Of a DNA stretch of 64,000 nt, positions 25,557 to 34,599 are shown piece after piece. Made by a program: the position numbers and the translations under genes. Under the pieces are notes generated by a model, which was given only the letters and a program-made list of their open reading frames with translations, ran no database searches and was not told the origin of the DNA. Source of the DNA: Poriferisodalis sp965215815 (GTDB lineage Bacteria > Actinomycetota > Acidimicrobiia > Acidimicrobiales > Poriferisodalaceae); the NCBI RefSeq assembly GCF_965215815.1, contig NZ_CBDCEO010000012.1:1488001-1552000 (forward strand). Reading direction: 5' to 3'. Position 1 is the stretch's first letter. Every line of letters starts with the position of its first letter.

Positions 25557-26780
25557 ATGAGCGAACCACTGGCGACTCCGACATCTCGAGCGCTGTACGA
25601 ACGTGCGCAGGCGGTGATACCGAAGGGCGTGTACGGGCATTACGGGCCTGCGGCGCAGGGTGCCGGGCCGGTGTTCTTCTCCTCGAGCAACGGAGCCCAC
25701 TTCACTGACGTCGACGGCAATACCTACATCGACTGGATGTGCGCCTATGGGCCCATGATTTTGGGTTACAACCATCCGAAGGTTGAGCAGGCGGCCGTCC
25801 GGCAGATGGCACAGGGCAACACAGTCAGCATCGCCGCACCCGTGCTCGTCGACCTTGCCGAACGGCTCGTCGACATGGTCGATGGTGCAGATTGGGCACT
25901 GTTCGGCAAGAACGGCGCTGACTCGACGGGGTTGGCGGTGATGGTCGCCCGTGCCGCCACAGGCCGTAAGCGAATCCTGAAGATCCAGGGCGGCTACCAC
26001 GGATCTGCGCCGTGGATGCAAACCCCTGGCAACACCGGCACGATCGCCGAGGACCAGGCGTTCGTCATCGAAGTGCCGTGGAACGACGCTGCCGCGATCC
26101 GAGCCGCGATCGCAGAGCACCGTGACGACATCGCCTGCTTCATCTCGTCGCCGTACCACCACCCGGTTTTCGCCGACAACGCACTGCCTGACGATGGCTA
26201 CTGGGCCGACGTCGAGCAGGCCTGCCGAGCGGCCGGCGTTGCGATCATCGTCGACGACGTCCGTTCCGGATTCCGGATCGACCTGGCTGGCTCGCATGCC
26301 GCCTACGGCTTCACCCCCGACCTCATGTGTTTCGGCAAGGCGCTCGGCAACGGCCATCCGATCGCTGCGCTGGCGGGCAGCGACGCGTTCAAGCAGGCCG
26401 CTGGGGACACCTTCTTCACGGGCACGCAGTTCTTCAACGCGGCGCCCATGGCAGCCGCGCTGGCGACGCTCGAAGAACTCGAGGCCGCAGATGCCGCTAC
26501 CGCCATCACCGAGATCGGCGAACGGTTCGGCAAGGGCCTGGCGGACGTGGCAGCGGCGCACGGCCACGACCTGCGGGTTACCGGCATTCCGGCCATGCCG
26601 TATCTGCGCATCATCGGAGACGGCGGCTCGCGCTTTCACGCCCGCTGGATCTCCGAGTGCCTGCAGCGGGGCGCCTTCCTGCTCAGCTACCACAACAACT
26701 TCGTGTCGCTCGCGCACAGCGACGAAGACGTCGATCGCACCTGCGACATCGCCGACGCGGCGTTCGCCGCGCTCAACTGA
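25557..26780 (+). CDS. Class III PLP aminotransferase (glutamate-1-semialdehyde aminomutase-like)
   Basis: A 407-residue fold-type I, class III aminotransferase. The N-terminal VIPKGVYGHYGP and DVDGNTYIDWMCAYGPMILGYNHP segments match the glutamate-1-semialdehyde aminomutase subgroup, as do the GGYHGSAPWM loop and the internal aldimine lysine in LMCFGKALGNGHPIAAL (K261). The PLP-binding Asp is in IIVDDVRSGFRID. Haem synthesis genes are not nearby, so a catabolic transaminase for an amino acid or amino alcohol is as likely as HemL. GGGGG sits just before the ATG. Confidence 0.87.
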   Translation: MSEPLATPTSRALYERAQAVIPKGVYGHYGPAAQGAGPVFFSSSNGAHFTDVDGNTYIDWMCAYGPMILGYNHPKVEQAAVRQMAQGNTVSIAAPVLVDLAERLVDMVDGADWALFGKNGADSTGLAVMVARAATGRKRILKIQGGYHGSAPWMQTPGNTGTIAEDQAFVIEVPWNDAAAIRAAIAEHRDDIACFISSPYHHPVFADNALPDDGYWADVEQACRAAGVAIIVDDVRSGFRIDLAGSHAAYGFTPDLMCFGKALGNGHPIAALAGSDAFKQAAGDTFFTGTQFFNAAPMAAALATLEELEAADAATAITEIGERFGKGLADVAAAHGHDLRVTGIPAMPYLRIIGDGGSRFHARWISECLQRGAFLLSYHNNFVSLAHSDEDVDRTCDIADAAFAALN

Positions 26781-26850
26781 GGTCGGAGTCGCCTAACCGA
26801 TCCGGAACTATTCCGGTGACTGCCCACCCGATGGCCTGGAAGGAACGCGC

Positions 26851-27687
26851 ATGAAATACGGCTTCACGGTGCCCAACAACTTCGGGGTTGACGACCCTGC
26901 CGAGGTGGTCGGCTTGGCCGTTGAGGCCGAGCAACTCGGCTTTGACTCGGTGTGGGTGAACCACCACGTGCTCAATGTGGGCTACGTGTGGGGCCGCCTC
27001 GGCGAGCGGCCCTACCACGATGCGCTGGTGACGCTGACGTGGATTGCTTCACGCACTCAGCGGGTCCGTCTCGGCACCAGCGTGCTGGTGATGCCGTACC
27101 TGCACCCGATGGTGCTGGCCAAGGAGCTCGCAACGCTGGACCGGTTGAGCGGCGGCCGTCTCGTCGTTGGACTGGGCGTTGGCAGCCTGCCCGAAGAGAA
27201 CGCGCTGCTCGGCGTGGGCTACGACGACCGCGGTGCGCTCAGCAACGAGTTCATCGAGGTGCTGGATCTGCTGTGGACCCAGTCCAGCGCCGATTTCGAG
27301 GGGCAGTACTACTCATTTCAAGGCGTCGTCAGCTCGCCGAAGCCGCTGCAACAACCCCGCCCGCCGATCCTCATCGGCGGCAACCGCCCGCCGGCATTGC
27401 GACGCGTTGGCCGGCTGGGAGATGGCTGGCATCCGATGATGCTGTCGCCCGAGAGTGTGGCCAAGCGACTGCCGACCATTCGAGAAGCTGCGGATGCCGC
27501 CGGACGACCAGGAATTCCTGCAGAGATATCGGTCCGCCTCGGCGCCGATGCACTGACGCCAGAGCGGGCAGCCGAGTACGCAGCCGTCGGCGTAACCGAG
27601 CTGGTGATCTCGTGGAACACCGGCGACATCGGAGTGATCAGCGAGGGCCTCGCTGCCTTCGCCAGCGACCACGGCCTTCGCAGCTGA
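26851..27687 (+). CDS. LLM-class F420-dependent oxidoreductase
   Basis: A 278-residue luciferase-like protein. KYGFTVPNNFGVDDPAEVVGLAVEAEQLGFDSVWVNHHVL at the N-terminus, LGTSVLVMPYLHPMVLAKELATLDRLSGGRLVVGLGVG and PPILIGGNRPPALRR place it in the F420-dependent group. It follows the aminotransferase by 70 bp on the same strand (GGAAGGAA precedes the ATG) and may act in the same pathway. It ends 4 bp before the convergent membrane-protein gene. Confidence 0.86.
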   Translation: MKYGFTVPNNFGVDDPAEVVGLAVEAEQLGFDSVWVNHHVLNVGYVWGRLGERPYHDALVTLTWIASRTQRVRLGTSVLVMPYLHPMVLAKELATLDRLSGGRLVVGLGVGSLPEENALLGVGYDDRGALSNEFIEVLDLLWTQSSADFEGQYYSFQGVVSSPKPLQQPRPPILIGGNRPPALRRVGRLGDGWHPMMLSPESVAKRLPTIREAADAAGRPGIPAEISVRLGADALTPERAAEYAAVGVTELVISWNTGDIGVISEGLAAFASDHGLRS

Positions 27688-27691
27688 GCGC

Positions 27692-28528
27692 CTAGCGCCG
27701 GCCCCTGCCCTTCATGCGGAACGAGTCGCGCATCTGGTCGGCGTCGTAGCCGCCGAGCACCTGGCCGTCGGTGGCATATACGTAGAGCGCCGTCTTGAAA
27801 TAGATGCCCAGCGCACCTACTACGACCATCACCGTCACGACACCCGCAAGGCCGACGGCTGTACCGACGACGACGCCGACAGCGCCCGGAACGATCAGAC
27901 CAATCAGCACGCCGACGATGACCGCGGGGAGCATCAGCACGAAGCCGAGCAGGCCGAATCCCGCTTGAGAGATCAGGTTCTCGCCCCAGGTCTGTCGAAC
28001 CAGACCGCCCGACCGTTTGATGCCGGAGATCGGCCCTTCATCATCGACGATGATGGCGGGAACGACGAGATAGGTGGCAATGGCCCAGGCTGCCTCGGCG
28101 AACCACGTGAGGATGCTTCCGAGCGCTCCTAGGCGCTCTCGGAGCATTCGAATCAGGATGCCGACGGTGGCAGTGATGACAGCCCAGCCAAACAGGCTCG
28201 GCAGGTGCATCGCAGCCCGACCCATGGCGCTGCGCACTGTGGGGTCTCCACCCGACATCCGGTCATAGGCGCCCGCCACAAGCGCCCCTTCGAAGAAGAC
28301 GCCGATGGCTGTTGCAGCCACGACAAACAGGAAGCCGAGTACCGCCATGCTGCCGCTGACGCTGCCTTCCTCGACATCGCCGACGACGAAGCCCACTACG
28401 CAGGCCGCAGCAACGAGGGCGAGAATCGCGAGCATGCTGAGGACTGGCAGCCACAGCAGTTCCCGGTCCTGCTTCAGCAATGACCACGAGGTCTTCGTCA
28501 GTCGCCAGGTATTCGCCATTCGGCCCAT
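27692..28528 (-). CDS. DUF6159-like multi-pass membrane protein
   Basis: A 278-residue membrane protein with about six hydrophobic helices (for example VLSMLAILALVAAACVVGFVVG and VLMLPAVIVGVLIGLIVPGAVGVVVG). It opens NTWRLTKTSWSLLKQDRELLWLPVLS, the pattern of the DUF6159 family, and has a C-terminal FKTALYVYATDGQ motif. The function of this family is unknown. The ATG at 28528 is supported by AAAGGAG. No partner is obvious. Confidence 0.72.
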   Translation of the reverse strand: MGRMANTWRLTKTSWSLLKQDRELLWLPVLSMLAILALVAAACVVGFVVGDVEEGSVSGSMAVLGFLFVVAATAIGVFFEGALVAGAYDRMSGGDPTVRSAMGRAAMHLPSLFGWAVITATVGILIRMLRERLGALGSILTWFAEAAWAIATYLVVPAIIVDDEGPISGIKRSGGLVRQTWGENLISQAGFGLLGFVLMLPAVIVGVLIGLIVPGAVGVVVGTAVGLAGVVTVMVVVGALGIYFKTALYVYATDGQVLGGYDADQMRDSFRMKGRGRR

Positions 28529-28727
28529 CGGGATGCTCCTTTAACGTCGGCGAGTCGAGAGTTCAGGCTCTCCGATCGCCGCGGCGAGCCCGGTCCGACT
28601 TGAGCGTACAGACGCCCTGTGACACCAAGGGTCGCCTTCGGACAGTGCCGCTCCGTCGGCCCGTTGAAACGGTGAGCGGACAGGTTCTGCCCGTTCGGCC
28701 TCGCGTCGCACCGACGCCGGGCCGCTC

Positions 28728-29810
28728 TCAGCGACTCGCCGCCGCGGTTTCTCGTCGCGCGGACGCTGGCGTGCGTATCACCATCGCCACCGAGACCAGC
28801 ACGACGGCGGCGCCTGCGAACTGGGTCAGCGTCACCGACTCGCCATGGATCATCCACGCCATGCCCACTGCCACGATGTGCATGGCGAGCACGTACAGCG
28901 ACGAGCGGGCGACCTCAAGGTGCCCGTGGCACCACGTCATCAGGACGTGGCCGAATACCCCGGTGATGAACGCCACGAGAACGATCCAGAGCCAGTCGTA
29001 GCCGCCGAACTCACGCCAACCCGCCGGGGTGACCCACAACAGCGTGGGCGGGACTGCAGCAGCCAACGACCAGAAATTGATGCCAGCCATCCACTCCATC
29101 GGGTCAACAGCGCTGGACGAGCGCGCCAGACGTGTCAGGACGAAATAGACGGTGAACGTCAGGACCGACATAGCGGTCAGAAACAGTCCGAATGCGCTTG
29201 CACGGAATTCACCGCCCGCGCCGGCGATCACACCCACGGCGCCGGCCACGCCGAGCAGCGTGAGCACAATCTGGCGGAAGCTGACGCGGTCGCCGAACAG
29301 AGGCCCCACGAGCGCGAGCAGCATGGCTGGCTGCAAGGCCATCATCACCGACATCACCGAGATGGTGACCACTTGCACTGCGGCGAAGACGAAGACCATG
29401 TTGATGCCGAAGGACAGACCCGGCAGGGCGGTCTGCCAGAACACCCGCCGAGACAGCCAGCGGCCGCGAAGCGCCAGCACTGCCAGCAGGAACGGCGTCG
29501 ACATGCCGAAGCGGATGACGGCGCTGACCAACGGTGGAGCACTCAGCAGCTTCGAGATCGGTGGTCCCATCCCCCACGAGACGACCACGAGACCCATGAT
29601 GAGCAGCGGCAATGCGCCTCCGACCGCTCTGACCGCTGCAGGGTCCTCGGCAGACGGGCGCTGCGCCGGGGCTACGGCACCGTTGAGAGGTACCTCGATG
29701 CCGCCCGCTCGACCGATGGCTGGCGCTACGACGAAGACAGCGCCGGCCTCGGCCGAAGGAATGGCGGGCGCACTGCCACGTACCGCAGCCGGCCGGCCCA
29801 CACCCCTCAC
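28728..29810 (-). CDS. EamA-family (DMT) transporter
   Basis: About 360 residues: a polar 50-residue N-terminus, then ten predicted helices in two EamA repeats. The first opens LPLLIMGLVVVSWGMGPPISKLL and the second includes ASAFGLFLTAMSVLTFTVYFVLTRLA. The final helices IVAVGMAWMIHGESVTLTQFAGAAVVLVSVAMVI have the conserved Gly and Glu of drug/metabolite transporters. It probably exports a metabolite. The start is uncertain: the frame is open far upstream, and GTG 29810 or GTG 29801 avoid overlap with the divergent SDR gene. Confidence 0.8.
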   Translation of the reverse strand: MRGVGRPAAVRGSAPAIPSAEAGAVFVVAPAIGRAGGIEVPLNGAVAPAQRPSAEDPAAVRAVGGALPLLIMGLVVVSWGMGPPISKLLSAPPLVSAVIRFGMSTPFLLAVLALRGRWLSRRVFWQTALPGLSFGINMVFVFAAVQVVTISVMSVMMALQPAMLLALVGPLFGDRVSFRQIVLTLLGVAGAVGVIAGAGGEFRASAFGLFLTAMSVLTFTVYFVLTRLARSSSAVDPMEWMAGINFWSLAAAVPPTLLWVTPAGWREFGGYDWLWIVLVAFITGVFGHVLMTWCHGHLEVARSSLYVLAMHIVAVGMAWMIHGESVTLTQFAGAAVVLVSVAMVIRTPASARRETAAASR

Positions 29811-29953
29811 CAGAGTGAGGCTAGGGCCGCTGAGCAATCCGGACCCAGATTCGTCGGCCCCGTCCGTGAGCCACGTCGCAACGGCCCAATACGCTGCGTT
29901 GCTGAGCCCATGAGCGGTCTGGGGCCGCCCGGCCCGCAGCCGAGGAGGCAACC

Positions 29954-30760
29954 ATGAACGACGACGCCAACACTGAAGGCCCGGGGACGGCGGGGAGCAT
30001 TGCACCGCAGTGGTCGGCGGATCTCAGTGGCCAGACGGCGTTCGTCACGGGCACTACTTCAGGGTTGGGCAGGCGCTTCGCCACTGTGCTTGCTGCGTGC
30101 GGTGCCAGCGTGGTCATCTGCGGCCGGCGCGTCGAGCGGCTGAACGCATTGGCAGCCGAGTTGGAGGCCGACGGCGCAACAGTGCTGCCGATGCCGCTCG
30201 ATGTCACCGACACTGAGGCGTTGTTCGGGGCTGTCGCCACCGCCGAAGAACAGCTGGGTCCGGTGCAGATCCTCGTGAACAACGCCGGCAAGCCCGATGC
30301 CCGCCTGGCGCTCAAGATGGACCCGGCGTTTGTGGACGAGATGATCGCTACAAACCTCACGTCGCTGTTCCACCTGTCCTGTGAGGTCACCCGGCGATTG
30401 ATCGCGGCTGAGCTGCCGGGCCGGATCGTCAACATCTCCTCGGGAGCCGCCTTCAGAGCACCGATCGGGACCTCGATGTACGCGATCACCAAGAGTGCTG
30501 TCGTGCGCATGACCGAAGTGCTGGCGCAGGAATTCGCCCGCTACAACGTGAACGTCAACGCCATTGCCCCGGGCGCGTTCGAGAGCGAGATGATGGACGG
30601 GATGCTCGAACGCATGGGTGACATCACCAAGATGTTCCCGCGTCGGCGCCTCGGCAAGGCTTCGCAGCTCGACTCGACGCTGCTGTACCTGGTGTCGCCG
30701 CTGTCGGACTTCGTGTCGGGCACCTGCATCACCGTCGACGACGCGCAAGGAGCCGGCTGA
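29954..30760 (+). CDS. Short-chain dehydrogenase/reductase
   Basis: A 268-residue classical SDR. TGTTSGLGRRFA (residues about 31-42), NNAGKP, the catalytic Ser in NISSGAAFRAPIGTSMYAITKSA and YAITK as YxxxK are all present, followed by VNVNAIAPGAFESEM. It would be NAD(P)-dependent and act on an unknown alcohol or carbonyl. GAGGAGG precedes the ATG. The phytanoyl-CoA dioxygenase-family gene starts 4 bp after its stop, so the two form an operon, hydroxylation plus dehydrogenation being a sensible pair. Confidence 0.88.
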   Translation: MNDDANTEGPGTAGSIAPQWSADLSGQTAFVTGTTSGLGRRFATVLAACGASVVICGRRVERLNALAAELEADGATVLPMPLDVTDTEALFGAVATAEEQLGPVQILVNNAGKPDARLALKMDPAFVDEMIATNLTSLFHLSCEVTRRLIAAELPGRIVNISSGAAFRAPIGTSMYAITKSAVVRMTEVLAQEFARYNVNVNAIAPGAFESEMMDGMLERMGDITKMFPRRRLGKASQLDSTLLYLVSPLSDFVSGTCITVDDAQGAG

Positions 30761-30764
30761 GGCC

Positions 30765-31748
30765 GTGAGCGCGGCTGACACCACGGCTGGCGTCGGCAAT
30801 CGCACTGATGCCGACGCCACGAGCGTCGGCATTGCCGACCTCGAAGCAGCGGCGCAGCACTGGCAAGAGCACGGTTGGGTGCTCGTGGACGCACTCGTGC
30901 CGACCGCGGACATCGATCATGCGGTGGAGGAACTGTGGGACCTGTACCCGCACCCCGATGAGTTCCACGCCGACGACCCCGCTGTGCGAGACCGCTTTGT
31001 CGGCAGCAGCTTCAACCAAGGGCACAAGTTCCCCAAGGCCGACGCTGAGGGAGCCGCCTTCCGGCCCAACCAATTCCTGGGCCACATCCTGTTCCCCTAC
31101 ACGTCGCCGCGGCTGAACCGGCTGCAGGTCCATCCCAACGTCACGGCGTTCACTCGACTGGCGATGGGCATCGACGACATCCGCATCTACCAGGCTCGTA
31201 TCTGGGGCAAGTACACCGGCGTCACCAACTACGAGCAGCCCTTCCACCAAGACCGGAACCACAACGTCGTGCCCGACCGCCTCGAGCCCGGCTGGTGGAA
31301 CCTGGAGGGGTTCTTGTACCTCAGCGATGTCGAGCCTGAGGTGGCGCCGACCGAGATCGCGGGAGGCCCAGCCGACACGTCACGACCCTACGACGGGCCA
31401 CCCGAGGGCGAGCGGTTCTCCGCCGCCGGTGGCCGGGGCTCGTACCTGGCCTACCGTCCCGACGTGTGGCACCGAGGTGTCGACCTGACGCGACCCGGCG
31501 GCAGCCGATTCCTCATGAGCGCCTCATTCAAGCCGGCAGGTGCCGACTGGATGGGCTACGACAACGTGCAACCGGTCTCGACGGCGCCGCCATGGTCCAA
31601 GTTCGCCGCCACCTGCACGCCCGAAGAACTGGCGCTGTTCGGCGCCCCGCTGCCCGGCCACCCGTACTGGACCCCCGAGTTGGTGGACGCCCTCGAACGG
31701 CGCTACCTCGGAATCGACGCCAGCCCCTGGCGAGACGCACTGCCCTGA
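30765..31748 (+). CDS. Phytanoyl-CoA dioxygenase (PhyH)-family protein
   Basis: A 327-residue Fe(II)/2-oxoglutarate oxygenase. The iron facial triad is visible as FHQDRN (HxD) and the distal His in RPDVWHRGVDLTRPGGSR, with the Arg downstream for 2-oxoglutarate. WNLEGFLYLSDVEPEVAPTEIAGGP is a typical jelly-roll segment. It may hydroxylate a fatty acyl or terpenoid substrate. The GTG at 30765 lies directly after the SDR stop, implying translational coupling. Confidence 0.85.
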   Translation: MSAADTTAGVGNRTDADATSVGIADLEAAAQHWQEHGWVLVDALVPTADIDHAVEELWDLYPHPDEFHADDPAVRDRFVGSSFNQGHKFPKADAEGAAFRPNQFLGHILFPYTSPRLNRLQVHPNVTAFTRLAMGIDDIRIYQARIWGKYTGVTNYEQPFHQDRNHNVVPDRLEPGWWNLEGFLYLSDVEPEVAPTEIAGGPADTSRPYDGPPEGERFSAAGGRGSYLAYRPDVWHRGVDLTRPGGSRFLMSASFKPAGADWMGYDNVQPVSTAPPWSKFAATCTPEELALFGAPLPGHPYWTPELVDALERRYLGIDASPWRDALP

Positions 31749-31780
31749 CCGTCCGAGACGCGGTCTCTACAGTGCAAATG

Positions 31781-31808
31781 TTGTGACTCGGTTTATGCTG
31801 CATATAGA
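31781..31808 (+). promoter_or_regulatory. Candidate promoter of the second vapBC pair
   Basis: TTGTGA (31781-31786) and TATAGA (31803-31808) with a 16-bp spacer precede the antitoxin ATG by 30 bp. GACTC at 31785-31789 and GAGTC at 31807-31811 form an inverted repeat across the promoter, and a further GAGTC follows at 31818-31822. This would suit autorepression by the antitoxin. It is a weak match to consensus. Confidence 0.4.
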
Positions 31809-31838
31809 GTCATGTCTGAGTCGTGACGGAGGTGCGCA

Positions 31839-32102
31839 ATGGACCAACTCACCGTCCGCGGATTTGAAGACGACCTCGAAGCTGCAATGCGTCGTCTCGC
31901 GCAACGCGAGGGCGTGTCGTTGAACAAGGCTGCGCTGAGATTGCTCCGAAAAGGAGCGGGTCTGTCTGAGGGCGCAGAACGAGCCCACACGGTCGGCACA
32001 TCGCTAGACCACCTGATCGGTAGCTGGACGCCGGCTGAAGCCGACGAGATCGACCTGGCGCTCGCGGATTTCGAGACCGTCGACGAGGCCTCCTGGGCGT
32101 GA
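31839..32102 (+). CDS. vapB: Ribbon-helix-helix antitoxin (VapB/FitA-like)
   Basis: An 87-residue protein beginning MDQLTVRGFEDDLEAAMRRLAQREGVSLNKAALRLL, a Arc/FitA-type ribbon-helix-helix, followed by an acidic tail (ADEIDLALADFETVDEASW) expected to occupy the toxin active site. GGAGG precedes the ATG. It overlaps the PIN toxin gene by 4 bp. Confidence 0.83.
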   Translation: MDQLTVRGFEDDLEAAMRRLAQREGVSLNKAALRLLRKGAGLSEGAERAHTVGTSLDHLIGSWTPAEADEIDLALADFETVDEASWA

Positions 32103-32497
32103 GGCTCCTCCTGGACTCCAACGCGTACTCGCTGCTCATGCGAGGACACGAACGCGCTGCGGAGCTGGTGCGAAATGCCGAGGAGTTGCTGTTCTCCGCC
32201 ATTGTGGTTGGCGAATTGATGTATGGCTTCCGGGCGGGATCGCGTTTCGAGCGGAATGCCGCGGATCTGCGCTCCTTTCTCGAGAGCCCCTATTCGACAC
32301 TTGTCGAGGTGGGTCAAACAACCGCCGACCGCTATTCGCGAATCGCCGCAGCCTTGAAGGCCAAGGGCCGCCCCATCCCGACGAACGACGTGTGGATTGC
32401 CGCACACGCAATGGAGACCGGCGCAGACCTTGTCTCAGCAGATCGGCACTTCGAGTACATCGACGGGCTTGTCTGGGTGCCGATCTCGGTGAGCTGA
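32099..32497 (+). CDS. vapC: VapC-type PIN-domain ribonuclease toxin
   Basis: A 132-residue PIN domain. The acidic site is LLLDSNAYSLL (D6), VGELMYGF (Glu near 39), IPTNDVWIAAHAMETGADLVSADRHFEYIDGL (Asp near 97 and 115), complete for Mg2+-dependent RNase activity. It starts with GTG inside the antitoxin stop (GTGA), implying coupled translation. It differs clearly in sequence from the vapC at 8436-8846. Confidence 0.9.
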   Translation: MRLLLDSNAYSLLMRGHERAAELVRNAEELLFSAIVVGELMYGFRAGSRFERNAADLRSFLESPYSTLVEVGQTTADRYSRIAAALKAKGRPIPTNDVWIAAHAMETGADLVSADRHFEYIDGLVWVPISVS

Positions 32498-32538
32498 GCC
32501 CTTCGCCGACCCAGTGCCGCGCAGTAGCGTCGGCGGCC

Positions 32539-33462
32539 ATGAGCTTCTTCGGACCTGATCATTTCGAGACCATCACCGACGGCCTGATCTTCCCTGAAGG
32601 ACCGGTAGTGCTGCCCGACGGCTCGGTGGCCGTCGTCGAGATCGGGCGTGGCACGATCACCCGCGTCGACGTGTCCGATGGCCGCAAGGACTTCCTGGCC
32701 ACTCCCGGCGGGGGGCCGAACGGTGCAGCGCTTGGTCCCGACGGAGCACTTTACGTGTGCAACAACGGCGGCTTCGAGTGGATCACGGTGCGCGGCCGCA
32801 CCGTCCCCGGCGAATCGGCGAAGGACTACACCACCGGACGGATCGAGCGGATCGATCTCGAGACCGGCAAAGTGGACATCCTCTACGCCGACGTGAACGG
32901 CGTCTCCCTCAAGGGCCCGAACGACATCATGTTCGACTCCACTGGCGGCTTCTGGTTCACCGATCACGGCAAGACCCGCGCCCGAGACCGAGACCGTGGC
33001 GGCCTGTACTACGCCAAGGCCGACGGCAGCCACATCGAGGAAATCGCCTTCCCGATGGACGGACCCAACGGCGTCGGCATCTCACCCGAGGAAGACCGCG
33101 TGTACGTGGCTGAGACCTTCCAGGGCGCCATGTTCGCCTTCGACCTCGAGGGGCCGGGCAAGGTGGCCGCTGGCGTGCCCTCACGAGGTTGGTTCCTGGC
33201 GCGGCCCGAAGGTCGCAAGTACTTCGACTCGCTGGCGATGGATGCAGACGGCAACGTGAGCGTTGCGACGATTCTCACGGGTGGCATTAGCACGTTCACG
33301 CGCGACGGCGAAGAACTCGAGTTCGCTCCCACCGACGACGCGGCCACCACCAACATCTGCTTCGGCGGCGACGACATGCGGACCGCGTACGTCACCCTGT
33401 CAGGCAGCGGGCGACTTGCCGTCGGCGACTGGCCCCGCCCCGGCCTCAAGCTCCCCTTCTAG
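32539..33462 (+). CDS. SMP-30/gluconolactonase-family beta-propeller hydrolase
   Basis: A 307-residue propeller lactonase. GLIFPEGPVVLPDGSVAVVEI (metal Glu near residue 20), LGPDGALYVCNNGG, GPNDIMFDSTGGFWFTDHG (Asn-Asp) and MDGPNGVGISPEEDRVYVAET (Asn) supply the family's metal-binding set. The C-terminal CFGGDDMRTAYVTLSGSGRL is typical. It would hydrolyse lactones produced in sugar or aromatic catabolism. It is a distant relative of the gene at 18636-19475, sharing the order of motifs. Confidence 0.87.
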   Translation: MSFFGPDHFETITDGLIFPEGPVVLPDGSVAVVEIGRGTITRVDVSDGRKDFLATPGGGPNGAALGPDGALYVCNNGGFEWITVRGRTVPGESAKDYTTGRIERIDLETGKVDILYADVNGVSLKGPNDIMFDSTGGFWFTDHGKTRARDRDRGGLYYAKADGSHIEEIAFPMDGPNGVGISPEEDRVYVAETFQGAMFAFDLEGPGKVAAGVPSRGWFLARPEGRKYFDSLAMDADGNVSVATILTGGISTFTRDGEELEFAPTDDAATTNICFGGDDMRTAYVTLSGSGRLAVGDWPRPGLKLPF

Positions 33463-33477
33463 AAGAGCGATCCTCAG

Positions 33478-33592
33478 GCCAGGCAGCGGGGCATGGCGCC
33501 GCCGTTGTAGGCGACGTGTCTGATGGGTCGCCTCCTGCCGGCGGCGGCTCTTATGCCAGACAGCGGGGCATGGCGCCGCCGTTGTAGGCGAC
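33478..33592. repeat. 38-bp direct repeat duplicating the 3' end of the metallo-beta-lactamase gene
   Basis: The 38 bp at 33478-33515 recur at 33555-33592 with a single mismatch (GCCAGGCAG against GCCAGACAG). The second copy encodes the last residues of the minus-strand hydrolase (VAYNGGAMPRCLA). The first lies beyond its stop, in the convergent gap after the SMP-30 gene. The repeat period is 77 bp. This looks like a recent tandem duplication of a gene end, like the event at the HNH gene. Confidence 0.93.
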
Positions 33593-34486
33593 CATGTCCA
33601 TGATCGCCCGTTCGACGCCGGGGAATTCGTAGCTGTCGGGGGCGGCTTCTCGGTAGGCGACATGGAGATTGCCGGCCAGCCGTTCGGGATCGGTGTAGCG
33701 GGCATGTGGACCGAGGTCGCTTGCTTGTGCCTGCTCCAGCGGTGAGCGTTCGGCTGCGATCCCCTCTGCCGCGCAGTCCTGCACGAAGCGCAGGTACGAG
33801 CGCTGCTCACCGAGAACCCGCTCAATGTCGCCGCCGCCGAAGTGTGGACCGTGACCCGGCACGATCACCTCGGCGCCGTAGCCCTCAATGACATCGAGAG
33901 CGTCCAGCGTCCCTGAAACCGAGCCGAACAGGGCGAACGGCGTGCCCCCGTGGAAGATCAGGTCGCCGCAGAACAACGTCCGGCAATCGGGCAGCCACGC
34001 CAGGATGTCGCCGTTGGTGTGCGCCACGAAGCCCAGGTCCGACAGCTCGATACGCCGGTCGTCGAGGTGCAGCACCGTCGAGCCCTCAAAGGTCACGTCG
34101 GGCGCCCGGAAGCTCAGGTCCCCCCAGTCCACGCCAGGAAACACTGCGCTGTAGTCGGGTATCCCTGCCGCCACCATCACCTCGCGGCATGCCGTGTGCG
34201 ACACCACCGTGGCGTCAGCGAACAGGTAGTTGCCGTGGGTGTGATCGGCGTGATGGTGCGTGTTGACCAGGATCGTCACCGGGTTGGGGGTCACCGACGC
34301 AATGGCATCGAGGTAGGCGCGAGTGCGGCGCTCTGTGGAGGTGGCGTCGATGGACACGACGCTGCGGGACCCCACCACGAACCCCATGTTGTTGATGAAC
34401 CAGGTGCCGTCAGGCTGCACGTAGCTGTACACACCCGGTGCCACCTCGCTCAGCTGCGCTGCCTCGACTGCTGCATGTCCCGACAT
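33551..34486 (-). CDS. Metallo-beta-lactamase-fold hydrolase
   Basis: A 311-residue MBL-fold enzyme with the zinc motif NTHHHADHTHGN (HxHxDH, near residue 77), a third His in VSHTACRE, Asp in LFCGDLIFHGG, and His in VIVPGHGPHFGG, so both metal sites look complete. Segments such as YVQPDGTWFINNMGFVVGSRSVVSIDA resemble alkyl-sulfatase- or cyclase-like MBL proteins. The substrate is unknown. It is divergent from the P450 gene with 113 bp between starts. Confidence 0.86.
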   Translation of the reverse strand: MSGHAAVEAAQLSEVAPGVYSYVQPDGTWFINNMGFVVGSRSVVSIDATSTERRTRAYLDAIASVTPNPVTILVNTHHHADHTHGNYLFADATVVSHTACREVMVAAGIPDYSAVFPGVDWGDLSFRAPDVTFEGSTVLHLDDRRIELSDLGFVAHTNGDILAWLPDCRTLFCGDLIFHGGTPFALFGSVSGTLDALDVIEGYGAEVIVPGHGPHFGGGDIERVLGEQRSYLRFVQDCAAEGIAAERSPLEQAQASDLGPHARYTDPERLAGNLHVAYREAAPDSYEFPGVERAIMDMVAYNGGAMPRCLA

Positions 34487-34599
34487 GTGACCTCCTCGGA
34501 TCCGGCGAACAGGCTCCGCTACTACGGCGCAGCGTAGGACCCGTCGCCTACGCTGGGGAGCGCCTCGGATCGCGCCCGCAGGGACTCAAGGGAGCCGCC

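Noticed and set aside
25557..26780. HemL (haem biosynthesis)
   Set aside because: The fold and subgroup match, but no other haem genes are nearby and similar enzymes act on many amino substrates.
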